From Xylanibacter rarus (lineage in GTDB: Bacteria; Bacteroidota; Bacteroidia; Bacteroidales; Bacteroidaceae), in assembly GCF_001275135.1 (NCBI RefSeq), contig NZ_LFQU01000012.1, positions 1-64,000 of the forward strand: DNA of 64,000 nucleotides. Direction: 5' to 3'. The number at the start of each line of letters is the position of its first letter. The first letter of the stretch is position 1. This document shows, one piece after another, positions 34,604-45,280 of the stretch. A program made the translations under genes and the position numbers. The notes beneath the pieces are model-generated. The model ran no database searches. It had not been told where the DNA came from and saw nothing but the letters and a program-made list of their open reading frames with translations.

Positions 34604-36244
34604 ATGAAAAGGATAGTTTTAGTAGTTTTTTTGTTAGTTAGTTATTTTAGCTCTTGGGCTTGTACCAATTTTATTGTAGGCAAGAAAGCTAGTGCTGATG
34701 GATCGGTGATATGTTCATATAACGCTGATGACTATGGATTGTTCATCGGCTTGTGTCATTATCCTGCCGGGAAACACGAGAAGGGTTCTGTACGTAAAAT
34801 TTATGATTGGGATACAAATGTTTATCACGGACAGATACCCGAAGCAGAGGTAACCTATAATGTTATTGGAAACATTAATGAATATCAAGTTTCGATAGGT
34901 GAAACGACTTTTGGTGGAAGAGAGGAACTTGTTGATACAACAGGTATTTTAGATTATGGCTCTCTGATATATATAGCTTTACAGCGTTCAAAAACCGCAC
35001 GAGAAGCAATAAAAGTTATGACTACATTAACCGATAAATATGGATATTGTTCTGGCGGAGAAACTTTTACAATATGTGATCCAAACGAAGCCTGGATAAT
35101 GGAGATGATAGGAAAGGGACCTGGACGCAAGGGGACTGTATGGGTTGCTGTTAGAATTCCTGATGATGCTATATGTGCTCATGCAAATCAGAGCCGTATT
35201 CGTACATTTAATCAAAAGGATAAAAAGAATGTGATGTTTTCAAAAGATTGCATAACATTTGCAAGAGAAAAAGGATGGTTTAGTGGTAAAGATGCAGATT
35301 TTAGTTTTTGTGAAGCTTATGCTTATCCTGATTTTTCTGGAAGACGGTTCTGCGAGGCTCGTGTGTGGAGCTTTTTTAACCACTTCTCGACAGATATGGA
35401 ACGTTATTTGCCTTATGCAGAAGGAAAAGTTAAAGATGCCGAACCGATGCCTTTGTGGATAAAGCCTAATCGCAAGGTTAGTGTTCAAGATATACAGGAA
35501 TGCATGAGAGATCATTATGAAGGAACTCCGTTCTCTTTAGATAAAGACCCGGGTCAAGGTGTATGGAATATGCCTTATAGACCAACGCCTCTAACCTATA
35601 AAGTTGATGGTAAGGAATATTTTAATGAACGTCCGACGTCAACACAACAAACAGCATTTTCTTATGTTGCTCAATTAAGATCATGGCTTCCAAGACAAAT
35701 CGGTGGTGTGCTTTGGTTTGGCAATGATGATGGTAATATGGTTGCTTATACACCAATATATTGTGGAAATACTTCACAGCCAGAGTGTTATAATACTAAA
35801 GGTGCGGATGCTGTTACATTCAGCATGAAGAATGCTTTTTGGGTTTGTAACTGGGTTAGTAATATGGTATATCCACGTTATTCATTAATGTTTGGTTCTC
35901 TAAAGTCTGTGAGAGATTCTTTAGAAACCAGTTATTTTTCGGCTCAAGCAGAAATAGAGCGCAAGGCAATGGTTTTGTATGATGAGAATCCTTCTTTAGC
36001 TATTGATTTTTTGACAGATTATAGTATCGATAAAGCTCAACAGATGATTGACAGATGGAGACAGCTAGGGACTTATCTTATTGTGAAATATAATGATATG
36101 GCAATAAAGCCAGATGAAGATGGCAGATTCATTAGAACTGAAACAGGACTTGGTGCTACAGTTGAACGTCCGGGATTTCCTGAAAATGTTGCTAGGGAGA
36201 TTGTGAAAAGTTCAGGTGACAGATATGCCGTACCAGAAGAATAG
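34604..36244 (+). CDS. C69 family dipeptidase (Ntn hydrolase)
   Basis: 546 aa secreted dipeptidase. The signal peptide ends at WA and the mature protein begins CTNFIVGKKAS, so Cys20 is exposed as the N-terminal nucleophile. Downstream are SADGSVICSYNADDYG, NEYQVSIGETTFGGR and GGETFTICDPNEAWIMEM, all typical of the peptidase U34/C69 family. It likely degrades dipeptides in the periplasm, or muropeptides together with the M23 enzyme encoded 15 nt upstream. Confidence 0.93.
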   Translation: MKRIVLVVFLLVSYFSSWACTNFIVGKKASADGSVICSYNADDYGLFIGLCHYPAGKHEKGSVRKIYDWDTNVYHGQIPEAEVTYNVIGNINEYQVSIGETTFGGREELVDTTGILDYGSLIYIALQRSKTAREAIKVMTTLTDKYGYCSGGETFTICDPNEAWIMEMIGKGPGRKGTVWVAVRIPDDAICAHANQSRIRTFNQKDKKNVMFSKDCITFAREKGWFSGKDADFSFCEAYAYPDFSGRRFCEARVWSFFNHFSTDMERYLPYAEGKVKDAEPMPLWIKPNRKVSVQDIQECMRDHYEGTPFSLDKDPGQGVWNMPYRPTPLTYKVDGKEYFNERPTSTQQTAFSYVAQLRSWLPRQIGGVLWFGNDDGNMVAYTPIYCGNTSQPECYNTKGADAVTFSMKNAFWVCNWVSNMVYPRYSLMFGSLKSVRDSLETSYFSAQAEIERKAMVLYDENPSLAIDFLTDYSIDKAQQMIDRWRQLGTYLIVKYNDMAIKPDEDGRFIRTETGLGATVERPGFPENVAREIVKSSGDRYAVPEE

Positions 36245-36278
36245 TGCGTAAAAGTTGAATAAATTTTTATCAAGTGGG

Positions 36279-36325
36279 TCCCAATACCTGAATAGTTTTA
36301 CTATTTTGTGGTATTGGGATTTTTA
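36279..36325 (+). terminator. Terminator after the dipeptidase gene
   Basis: Arms 36279-36288 (TCCCAATACC) and 36310-36319, with a further inner pairing AATAGT/ACTATT, then TTTTTATT. A strong intrinsic terminator. Confidence 0.9.
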
Positions 36326-36403
36326 TTGTTGCATGACATTACAATATGCCTTTTTGTATAGGTTAAAAACTAGTTAAACACGAATATTTTTTATCGTCAT
36401 ATT

Positions 36404-36433
36404 TTTGGCTTTTAATATTATTTCGTAAATTTG
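36404..36433 (+). promoter_or_regulatory. Promoter of nhaD
   Basis: TTTG (36404-36407), 18-nt spacer, TAaaTTTG (36426-36433), ending 22 nt before the ATG at 36455. Confidence 0.65.
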
Positions 36434-36454
36434 TAGCTGATTAATATTGTTTTT

Positions 36455-37852
36455 ATGGCATTTGTTTTAGTCTCAATATTATTGATAGGCTATATGCTTA
36501 TCGCTACAGGATATGTCACTAATGTTAACCGAGCTGCTATTGCAATGTTTATCGGTACATTAGGGTGGGTGTTGTATATATGCTATGGAACTGATTTCGT
36601 TATGAGTCAGCATCAACAAGCTTATTATGATTTCCTTGGGGGCGCAACGTCTTCCAGTACAGCTGTAAAACAATATATAGCTCAAAACATATTTCTAAAA
36701 TATGTGGGGAAAGGTGCAGAGATAGTACTTTTCTTATTTGCGACAATGTCAATTGTTGAGATTTTGAATAATAATGGATGTTTCGATTTCTTATCAGAGT
36801 TATTAAAAACGCGTAATAGCCATAAACTTTTATGGATGATGGCTATAATCACATTTGTTATTTCTGCAAATCTTGACAATTTAACAACAACAACAATGAT
36901 GCTTGTTATCATGCATAAATTGTTGCCTAATCGTAGGCAGCGCATGATTTATGGCAGCGCAATTGTGCTGGCTGCCAATTGTGGTGGCGCATTAACTGTT
37001 ATTGGGGATCCGAATGGTTTGATTCTGTGGAATAATGGTATTGTTACTGCAACAAATTTCTCTGCATCGTTGGCTTTACCTTGCTTGGCTGCTTGTGTCA
37101 TACCGATTTATTGGCTCGGTAGAAGTTTGCCTGAGCATATAGACTTACAATATGTTGCAATGCCTTATAGAGGAGATGATACAAATCTTAATCGTTGGCA
37201 GCGTATATTGATGCTTATTGTAGGAATAGGCGGATTGTGGTTTATACCTACTTTCCATAACATTACTAAATTAAGTCCTTTTCTAGGTGCTTTGTGTGTG
37301 TTATCTGTGTTATGGATTGTAAATGAAATATTTAACCACAAGCTAATGAACGCCGATCAGATGATACAACGTCCTGTGCCAAGGGTCCTTCAGTATGGTG
37401 TTATTCAGCTTATGCTTTTTGTAATGGGAATAATGCTTGCTGTAGGAGCTATATACGAAACTGGAATAACGTCCAATTTGACACAATTTATTGATACCAA
37501 TATTCATAATGTATGGGTAATGGGCGTAATCACTGGGGTAATCAGTTGTTTCTTGGATACATTTGCTACATGTATGAGTATAATATCTCTTTACTCTGTG
37601 GGTGATATTGCTAATTTGGCATTTTCGTCAGATCCGAATTATATGTCTTCATTCGTTCAGAACGGAATATTTTGGAAAATAATTGCTTATTCCTCAGCAA
37701 TGGGTGGAAATATATTGCTTATAGGTTCTGTAAGCGGATTGGCATTGATGAAAATGGAACATATACATATTGGATGGTATTTTAAAAAAGTCGGTGTAGT
37801 TGCTATGGCTGCTTGGCTGCTTGGTCTGTTTATTATGTGGATTTTGAGTTAA
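36455..37852 (+). CDS. nhaD: Na+/H+ antiporter, NhaD type
   Basis: 465 aa with about 11-12 membrane helices. NhaD family features include the N-terminal ATGYVTNVNRAAIAMFIGT, ISANLDNLTTTTMMLVIM near residue 135 (conserved charged Asp in a membrane helix), AANCGGALTVIGDPNGLILW near 172 and GNILLIGSVSGLALM near 415. Exchanges Na+ for H+ at the inner membrane and helps pH and sodium homeostasis. It shares a probable transcript with pfkA, 18 nt downstream. Confidence 0.93.
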   Translation: MAFVLVSILLIGYMLIATGYVTNVNRAAIAMFIGTLGWVLYICYGTDFVMSQHQQAYYDFLGGATSSSTAVKQYIAQNIFLKYVGKGAEIVLFLFATMSIVEILNNNGCFDFLSELLKTRNSHKLLWMMAIITFVISANLDNLTTTTMMLVIMHKLLPNRRQRMIYGSAIVLAANCGGALTVIGDPNGLILWNNGIVTATNFSASLALPCLAACVIPIYWLGRSLPEHIDLQYVAMPYRGDDTNLNRWQRILMLIVGIGGLWFIPTFHNITKLSPFLGALCVLSVLWIVNEIFNHKLMNADQMIQRPVPRVLQYGVIQLMLFVMGIMLAVGAIYETGITSNLTQFIDTNIHNVWVMGVITGVISCFLDTFATCMSIISLYSVGDIANLAFSSDPNYMSSFVQNGIFWKIIAYSSAMGGNILLIGSVSGLALMKMEHIHIGWYFKKVGVVAMAAWLLGLFIMWILS

Positions 37853-37870
37853 TTCTTAAATGATATAGAT

Positions 37871-38846
37871 ATGGCTAAAATTAAAACAATAGGTGTATTG
37901 ACTTCCGGCGGAGACGCTCCAGGAATGAATGCGGCAATTCGTGCTGTAACGCGTGCCGGTATATGCAAGGGATTTAAGGTAAAAGGAATTTATCGTGGAT
38001 ATGATGGTCTTATTAATAATGAGATTGTTGATTTTACAACAGAGAATGTCAGTGGTATAATAATGTCTGGAGGAACCATTTTGAAAACTGCACGATGTGA
38101 CGAATTCAAAACTCCAGAAGGACGTAAAAAGGCATATGACAATTTGTTGAAAAACGAAATAGATGCGCTTGTCGTTATAGGCGGAAATGGCTCGTTGTCC
38201 GGAGCAATGGTCTTTGCACAGGAATATGATGTATGTTGCATAGGATTACCGGGAACTATTGACAATGATTTGTATGGTACTGATTCAACAATTGGCTATG
38301 ATACGACTCTAAATACAATTGTTGAATGTGTAGACAGAATAAGGGATACTGCCCAAAGTCATGAACGAATTTTTTTCATTGAAGTAATGGGACGTGATGC
38401 AGGATTCTTGGCTCAGAATAGTGCTATTGCTTCAGGTGCTGAGGCCGCAATAATACCAGAGGACTCAACGGATGTTGACCAATTGGCGAGGTTTATGGAA
38501 CGAGGTATAAGAAAAGTAAAAAAGCTGTATTGTAATCGTTTCAGAGAGCCCCAAATGTGGAGCCTTGTATTATGCTGACAGAGTTCGGAATGAATTCCCT
38601 AATTACGATGTTAGAGTTTCAATACTTGGACATTTGCAGCGTGGGGGACGTCCGTCCGCTCATGACCGCATTCTTGCCAGTAGAACTGGGGTGGGGGCAA
38701 TAGATGCTATCATTCAAGGTCAGCGTAATGTTATGATAGGCGTAAGAAATAATGAGGTCGTTTATGTCCCATTGAGTGAGGCTATAAGGTCAGATAAACC
38801 TTTTGATAAAAAATTAATTACAGTCTTAGATGAGTTGAGCATATAA
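37871..38846 (+). pseudogene. pfkA: 6-phosphofructokinase, broken by a one-base frameshift
   Basis: ATP-dependent phosphofructokinase of glycolysis. The first frame has the ATP loop [15 protein letters not shown] (12-26), the catalytic [12 protein letters not shown] near residue 132 and [11 protein letters not shown], then derails into [15 protein letters not shown] at 38578. The correct continuation ([20 protein letters not shown], then [18 protein letters not shown]) is in another frame to 38846. The frames join if the A6 run at 38518-38523 had one A less, or two nearby A-runs each had one more. Everything else looks functional, so a sequencing error is likely. If real, the substrate arginine/histidine half is lost. 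Confidence 0.88.
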
Positions 38847-38923
38847 TAGTCTGACGTATAAGTTGTAAAAATGTCTTTATATTATGTCAATTGAACTTAT
38901 TATAAAAAGTTTTTGTTCTTTTC

Positions 38924-38955
38924 TTTGTAAGTTATAAAACAATTGATTAATTTTG
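38924..38955 (+). promoter_or_regulatory. Promoter of the ATP synthase operon
   Basis: TTTG (38924-38927), 20-nt spacer, TAatTTTG (38948-38955), 45 nt before the atpD ATG. Excellent consensus match, as expected for a highly expressed operon. Confidence 0.75.
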
Positions 38956-38993
38956 CGTTTAGAAAAATACATGAAAAATAAAAAATAAAGTAA

Positions 38994-40529
<1,536 letters not shown>

Positions 40530-40543
40530 CAAATCTGATAGGC

Positions 40544-40789
40544 ATGAGTTTAAGATTGAAAATAGTATCACCTGAAAAAGTTGAATTTGAGGGATTGGTT
40601 GATAGCGTATTGGTACCTGGAACAAAAGGTGCTTTTGAAATATTGAATAATCATGCTCCAATTATTTCTTCACTTCAAACAGGAAAGGTTGAGTATGCTG
40701 TAAATGGTGTGCGAAATCAGATTCAAATTACTGGCGGTTTTGTAGAAGTTCAAAAGAATGTTGTCAGCCTTTGTGTTGAGATAGCTTAA
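40544..40789 (+). CDS. atpC: F1 ATP synthase subunit epsilon (short form)
   Basis: 81 aa. Only the N-terminal beta-sandwich is present (MSLRLKIVSPEKVEFEGLVD, then PGTKGAFEILNNHAPIISSL). The C-terminal helical hairpin that inhibits ATP hydrolysis in many bacteria is absent. The stop is clean and the next gene is 4 nt away, so this is the natural short form seen in Bacteroidetes. Implies no epsilon-type inhibition. Confidence 0.95.
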   Translation: MSLRLKIVSPEKVEFEGLVDSVLVPGTKGAFEILNNHAPIISSLQTGKVEYAVNGVRNQIQITGGFVEVQKNVVSLCVEIA

Positions 40790-40792
40790 GTT

Positions 40793-41215
40793 ATGGATAT
40801 GAATAAAAAAGTAGACATAACAAGTAAAAGATATTTTAAATATAGTCTATGGCTTATTGCGGCACTTACATTATTGTGTAGTGCTGCGATAAGTATGAAT
40901 GTGTTAAAATATTCTATTGTTAATGCATTGGCTATAAGCGCATTATATACGGTATTCATAAATTCCATATATGTGGTATTTTGGAGAAAGATGGCTAAAA
41001 CATCTCCTAATGTTATGACAAAATTTTATCTGGCAGCTTCTGCTTTGCGTCTTGTATCAGCCGCATTTGTAGTAACGGCTTATTGCTTAATATGTCATGA
41101 TAAAAACTCTATACGTGATTTTGCGCTGCTTTTTATGGGCTTTTATATTGTAATGCTTGTTTTTGACAGTGTATTCTTTGCTCATGTAGAAAAAAGTTAT
41201 ACTCTTAAAGATTGA
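40793..41215 (+). CDS. Small membrane protein of the ATP synthase operon (AtpI-like position)
   Basis: 140 aa with four predicted membrane helices (about 17-33, 40-60, 80-98 and 108-128). It shows no strong sequence match to AtpI, but its place just before atpB and its topology suggest an assembly or Mg2+/Ca2+ factor for the F0 sector. The start could be the Met at 40793 or 40799. It is separated by 3 nt from atpB. Confidence 0.75.
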   Translation: MDMNKKVDITSKRYFKYSLWLIAALTLLCSAAISMNVLKYSIVNALAISALYTVFINSIYVVFWRKMAKTSPNVMTKFYLAASALRLVSAAFVVTAYCLICHDKNSIRDFALLFMGFYIVMLVFDSVFFAHVEKSYTLKD

Positions 41216-41218
41216 CAG

Positions 41219-42301
41219 ATGAGACAGATCAGACAAATACTATGCTTGTTCATGCTAGTATTCATAATAGCACCTATAAGTGCGTCAGAGCATACAGATG
41301 ATAAAAAAGGGCTTGATTTGCAAGGCGTTTTGTTTGGGCATATTAAGGATGCGTATGAATGGCATATCACTGATATTAATGGTCATCCTATTGTAATAAA
41401 TCTTCCTGTTATAGTGAAGAGTTCTACTGGATGGCATGTGTTTAGCAGTGCCGAATTTTCTGAAGAGAAGGATGCTGCTGGAAATCGTCCTGGACCGTAT
41501 GGTCTATATATTTCCGGTAGTCAAGATAATGAGAATAAAATATGTGAAGTGATATCTGGTAAAGAAGTTCGTCCATTTGATATTTCTATAACCAAAACGG
41601 TTGTGGTTTTATTTATCAATTCCATACTTCTCCTAATTTGTATCTTAATTCCTGCAAGATGGTGTAAAAAACATCGTCCTGAAGATCCTGCGCCTAAAGG
41701 TTTTACAGGTTTGATGACAATGTTTATTATGTATATCTATGATGATATTATTAAGGCAACTTTGGGTAAAAATACAGATAGATTTGCACCATATTTATTA
41801 ACGTGCTTTTTCTTTATCTTTTTGTCAAATATTATGGGGGTTGTGCCATTCCCGCCCGGAGGTGGAAATCTAACAGGTAATATCACTATAACATTTTTCT
41901 TGGCTTTGTGTACGTTCCTTATAACAAACTTTACAGGAACGAAAGCTTATTGGAAAGAGATTTTTTGGCCGGATGTGCCTACGTGGTTAAAGGTGCCTGT
42001 TCCACTTATGCCTTTCATAGAGTTCTTTAGTATTTTTACTAAACCTTTGGCTCTTATGATTCGACTATTTGCTAATATGATGGCAGGGCATGCAATAGCA
42101 TTGTCATTGACGTGCCTGATTTTTATAATGTTTGGAATTAATGCAGTGGCAGGTGCATCAATGACTGTTGTGAGTGTTCTTATGAGTGTTTTCATGATGT
42201 TGCTGGAATTACTCGTATGTTTCATTCAGGCGTTAGTTTTCACTATGTTAAGCGCTGTGTTTATATCATTGTCTCAGGTTAAAGAGCATGCAGCAGAATA
42301 A
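41219..42301 (+). CDS. atpB: F0 ATP synthase subunit a, N-terminally extended
   Basis: 360 aa, about 90 residues longer than E. coli subunit a. It begins with a signal-like segment and a hydrophilic periplasmic domain (about 25-130) before the first core helix, an arrangement I know from Bacteroidetes. The core has the essential arginine in LALMIRLFANMMAGH near residue 283 and the C-terminal proton-channel helix. The extension's role is unknown. Confidence 0.96.
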   Translation: MRQIRQILCLFMLVFIIAPISASEHTDDKKGLDLQGVLFGHIKDAYEWHITDINGHPIVINLPVIVKSSTGWHVFSSAEFSEEKDAAGNRPGPYGLYISGSQDNENKICEVISGKEVRPFDISITKTVVVLFINSILLLICILIPARWCKKHRPEDPAPKGFTGLMTMFIMYIYDDIIKATLGKNTDRFAPYLLTCFFFIFLSNIMGVVPFPPGGGNLTGNITITFFLALCTFLITNFTGTKAYWKEIFWPDVPTWLKVPVPLMPFIEFFSIFTKPLALMIRLFANMMAGHAIALSLTCLIFIMFGINAVAGASMTVVSVLMSVFMMLLELLVCFIQALVFTMLSAVFISLSQVKEHAAE

Positions 42302-42350
42302 ATATGTTTTTTGATTAAAATAAAATAAATAACTTTAAAAAATTACGATT

Positions 42351-42593
42351 ATGATTTCATTATTATTAGCAGCAGATGCTGTAGCAAAGTTAGGTGCCGC
42401 AATTGGTGGTAGTATAGCTGCAATTGGTGCAGGTATTGGTATTGGAAAAATTGGTGGTCAAGCAATGGATGCAATGGCAAGACAGCCGGAAAAAATAGGC
42501 GATTTGCGTTCTTCTATGATTATTGCGGCCGCTCTTGTTGAGGGTGTTGCTTTCTTTGCTGTTATTATTGCATTGTTGGCACTTTTCGTGTAA
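42351..42593 (+). CDS. atpE: F0 ATP synthase subunit c
   Basis: 80 aa, two membrane helices joined by the polar loop ARQPEK (residues 43-48). The ion-carrying carboxylate is Glu64 in AALVEGVAFFAV. Glu64 is followed by Gly-Val and lacks the Ser-Thr pair of Na+-binding c subunits, so a proton-coupled ring is more likely; this is inference. Helix 1 has the glycine-rich repeat IGAGIGIGKIGG. Confidence 0.97.
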   Translation: MISLLLAADAVAKLGAAIGGSIAAIGAGIGIGKIGGQAMDAMARQPEKIGDLRSSMIIAAALVEGVAFFAVIIALLALFV

Positions 42594-42628
42594 ATTTTAG
42601 ATTAAAGAAATAGAAATCTTAACAGCTT

Positions 42629-43135
42629 ATGTCATTAATAACACCTGATTTTGGCTTGTTATTTTGGATGACGATTGTGTTTCTGATTGTACTTGGCATT
42701 GTAAGCAAGTTTGGCTTTAAAGTTATTGTCAAGATGGTCAATGATCGTAAAGATTATATAGACAGCAGTCTTCAGAAGGCACATGAGGCAAACAAAAAAT
42801 TAGCTAATATCAAAGTTGAAAGCGATGCTCTTTTACAGGAAGCACGCGAGCGTCAGGCTGCAATATTAAAAGAGGCTGCCGCAACGCGCGATGCTATCGT
42901 TGAAAAGGCACAGGACAAAGCTCATGAGGAAAGTAACCGATTGCTTACAGAAGCGAAGGTTGAAATTGAGAATCAAAGACAGGCTGCCGTTAGCGATATC
43001 CGTAAACAAGTTGCAACGCTGAGTGTTGAAATTGCTGAGAAAGTATTGAGAGAAAAGCTTGGTGATGAAAAAACACAGATGGATTTGATTGAACGTATGC
43101 TGGATGAAATTTCTTTGTCTAATAAAAATAGTTAA
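42629..43135 (+). CDS. atpF: F0 ATP synthase subunit b
   Basis: 168 aa. One N-terminal membrane helix (about 8-28, LLFWMTIVFLIVLGIVSKFG) and a long charged coiled coil (about 35-150) forming the peripheral stalk that holds the delta/alpha head. Typical of the single-gene b type (homodimer); no b' gene is present. Confidence 0.95.
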   Translation: MSLITPDFGLLFWMTIVFLIVLGIVSKFGFKVIVKMVNDRKDYIDSSLQKAHEANKKLANIKVESDALLQEARERQAAILKEAAATRDAIVEKAQDKAHEESNRLLTEAKVEIENQRQAAVSDIRKQVATLSVEIAEKVLREKLGDEKTQMDLIERMLDEISLSNKNS

Positions 43136-43136
43136 T

Positions 43137-43670
43137 ATGGATTTCGGATTAATATCGGTTAGATATGCCCGTGCCTTGTTAAAGGCAAGCTTAGAGGCAA
43201 AATTGGAGGATAAGGTATATGCAGAAATGCAGACTTTATCTGCCAGTTATATAAAAGTTCCTGATTTTAGGTTTACGATAGATAATCCCATGTTTTCAAA
43301 GAAGCGTAAAAAAGATTTATTTATTATTGCTTTAGGCGGAGATCCTTGTAAACTTACACAAGTCTTTATTGATTTGGTTTTGAAGGAAGAGCGCGAAAAC
43401 ATGATGCAGTTCATTGCAAATTCATATATTACATTATATAGGAAAAACAAGAATTTAATCCGTGCTAAACTTTTGACTGCTACAGCCGTATCTCCTTCTA
43501 CGGAGCAACGGCTTAGGCAGTTGGTTGAAAGTAAGACAAATGGGAATGTTGAATTTGAGACGGAGATTAAACCTGAAATTCTTGGTGGTTTCATAATAGA
43601 ATATGATACTTATAGAATGGATGTTAGTGTAAAGTCTCAATTAAATTCTATTTTGTCACAGCTTAAGTAA
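43137..43670 (+). CDS. atpH: F1 ATP synthase subunit delta
   Basis: 177 aa. OSCP family protein linking the b stalk to alpha. The N-terminal helical bundle ([17 protein letters not shown]) and the C-terminal segment [27 protein letters not shown] are characteristic. I use the ATG at 43137, which follows the atpF stop by 1 nt; an earlier in-frame Met would lie inside atpF. Confidence 0.95.
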   Translation: MDFGLISVRYARALLKASLEAKLEDKVYAEMQTLSASYIKVPDFRFTIDNPMFSKKRKKDLFIIALGGDPCKLTQVFIDLVLKEERENMMQFIANSYITLYRKNKNLIRAKLLTATAVSPSTEQRLRQLVESKTNGNVEFETEIKPEILGGFIIEYDTYRMDVSVKSQLNSILSQLK

Positions 43671-43686
43671 TAAAATTAATTGTAAT

Positions 43687-45273
43687 ATGTCTGATAAAAT
43701 TAAACCAAGCGAAGTATCTCAAGTTCTTTTGGAACAACTGAAAGGGATTAATGATAGCGCAAAGTTTGATGAAGTAGGTTCTGTCCTTCAGGTAAGCGAT
43801 GGCGTAGCACGTATCTATGGTCTTCGAAATGCTGAGGCTAATGAACTTCTTGAATTTGAAAATGGGACTATGGCTATTGTCATGAACCTTGAAGAGGACA
43901 ACGTTGGTTGTGTGCTACTTGGCTCAACTTCCGAGATAAAGGAAGGAATGTTGGTAAAGCGTACAAAACGTATTGCCAGCATCAGGGTGAATGATAATAT
44001 GCTGGGAAGAGTCATAAATCCATTGGGGCAGGCTATAGATGGTAAAGGTGACATTGATTTGACGAATTCGTTTGAAATGCCATTGGATAGAAAAGCTCCT
44101 GGTGTTATCTATCGTCAGCCTGTAAAAGAACCTTTACAAACTGGTTTGAAAGCCGTGGATTCTATGATTCCAATTGGTAGAGGTCAGCGTGAGCTTATTA
44201 TTGGAGACCGACAAACAGGTAAAACAGCAATTGCTGTAGATACTATTATAAATCAAAAAAGTTTTTACGATGCTGGTAAACCTGTTTATTGTATATATGT
44301 AGCTATTGGTCAGAAAGCCTCAACTGTTGCGGCATTAGTATCTACATTGAAGGAGCATGGAGCAATGCCATACACGATTGTTGTTGCAGCTACAGCAGCG
44401 GATCCTGCTGCTATGCAATATTATGCACCTTTTGCAGGAGCTGCAATAGGTGAATATTTTAGAGATCGCGGTTATTCGGCCTTGGTCGTATATGATGATT
44501 TGTCTAAGCAAGCTGTTGCATATCGTGAGGTTTCACTTATTTTGCGTCGTCCTTCTGGTCGTGAAGCTTATCCTGGAGATGTGTTCTATTTGCATAGTCG
44601 TTTGTTGGAGCGTGCAGCACGAATAAATGACCAGCAAGAGGTTGCAGAGAATATGAATGATTTGCCTGAGTGTATGAAAGGGCATGTTAAAGGTGGTGGT
44701 TCGCTTACTGCTTTGCCTATAATTGAAACTCAGGCAGGAGACGTATCGGCGTATATTCCAACTAACGTTATCTCTATTACTGATGGACAGATTTATCTTG
44801 AGACTGACTTGTTCAATCAGGGATTTAGGCCTGCAATTAATGTTGGTATTTCTGTAAGTCGTGTAGGAGGTTCTGCGCAGATAAAAAGTATGAAGAAGGT
44901 TGCGGGAACATTGAAAATAGATCAAGCACAGTATAGAGAGTTGGAATCTTTTTCAAAGTTTTCAAGTGATATGGATGCTGTAACGGCTATGACACTTGAT
45001 AGAGGTCGTAAGAATAATCAACTTTTGATACAGCCACAATATAGTCCAATGCCTGTTGGTGAGCAAGTTGCAATACTCTATTGTGGTACACATGGTCTAA
45101 TGCATGATGTTCCTGTTGAGAAGGTGCGTGAATGCCAAGATGCCTTTTTGGATAAGATGCGTTCTTCACATGAAGATGTTGTTGATGCGTTATCTAAAGG
45201 AAAAATTGATGATCAAATAACCCAAACTATTGAGGCTGTAATGGCTGATATTGCAGGGCAATATAAAAAATAG
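43687..45273 (+). CDS. atpA: F1 ATP synthase subunit alpha
   Basis: 528 aa non-catalytic nucleotide-binding subunit. Walker A is [14 protein letters not shown] near residue 170, followed by [12 protein letters not shown] and the family signature [27 protein letters not shown]. Full length. Followed 7 nt later by atpG. Confidence 0.98.
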   Translation: MSDKIKPSEVSQVLLEQLKGINDSAKFDEVGSVLQVSDGVARIYGLRNAEANELLEFENGTMAIVMNLEEDNVGCVLLGSTSEIKEGMLVKRTKRIASIRVNDNMLGRVINPLGQAIDGKGDIDLTNSFEMPLDRKAPGVIYRQPVKEPLQTGLKAVDSMIPIGRGQRELIIGDRQTGKTAIAVDTIINQKSFYDAGKPVYCIYVAIGQKASTVAALVSTLKEHGAMPYTIVVAATAADPAAMQYYAPFAGAAIGEYFRDRGYSALVVYDDLSKQAVAYREVSLILRRPSGREAYPGDVFYLHSRLLERAARINDQQEVAENMNDLPECMKGHVKGGGSLTALPIIETQAGDVSAYIPTNVISITDGQIYLETDLFNQGFRPAINVGISVSRVGGSAQIKSMKKVAGTLKIDQAQYRELESFSKFSSDMDAVTAMTLDRGRKNNQLLIQPQYSPMPVGEQVAILYCGTHGLMHDVPVEKVRECQDAFLDKMRSSHEDVVDALSKGKIDDQITQTIEAVMADIAGQYKK

Positions 45274-45280
45274 TTGATTT

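Noticed and set aside
40544-40789. Truncated atpC
   Set aside because: The short epsilon has a clean stop and tight spacing to the next gene, and the short form is usual in this phylum.
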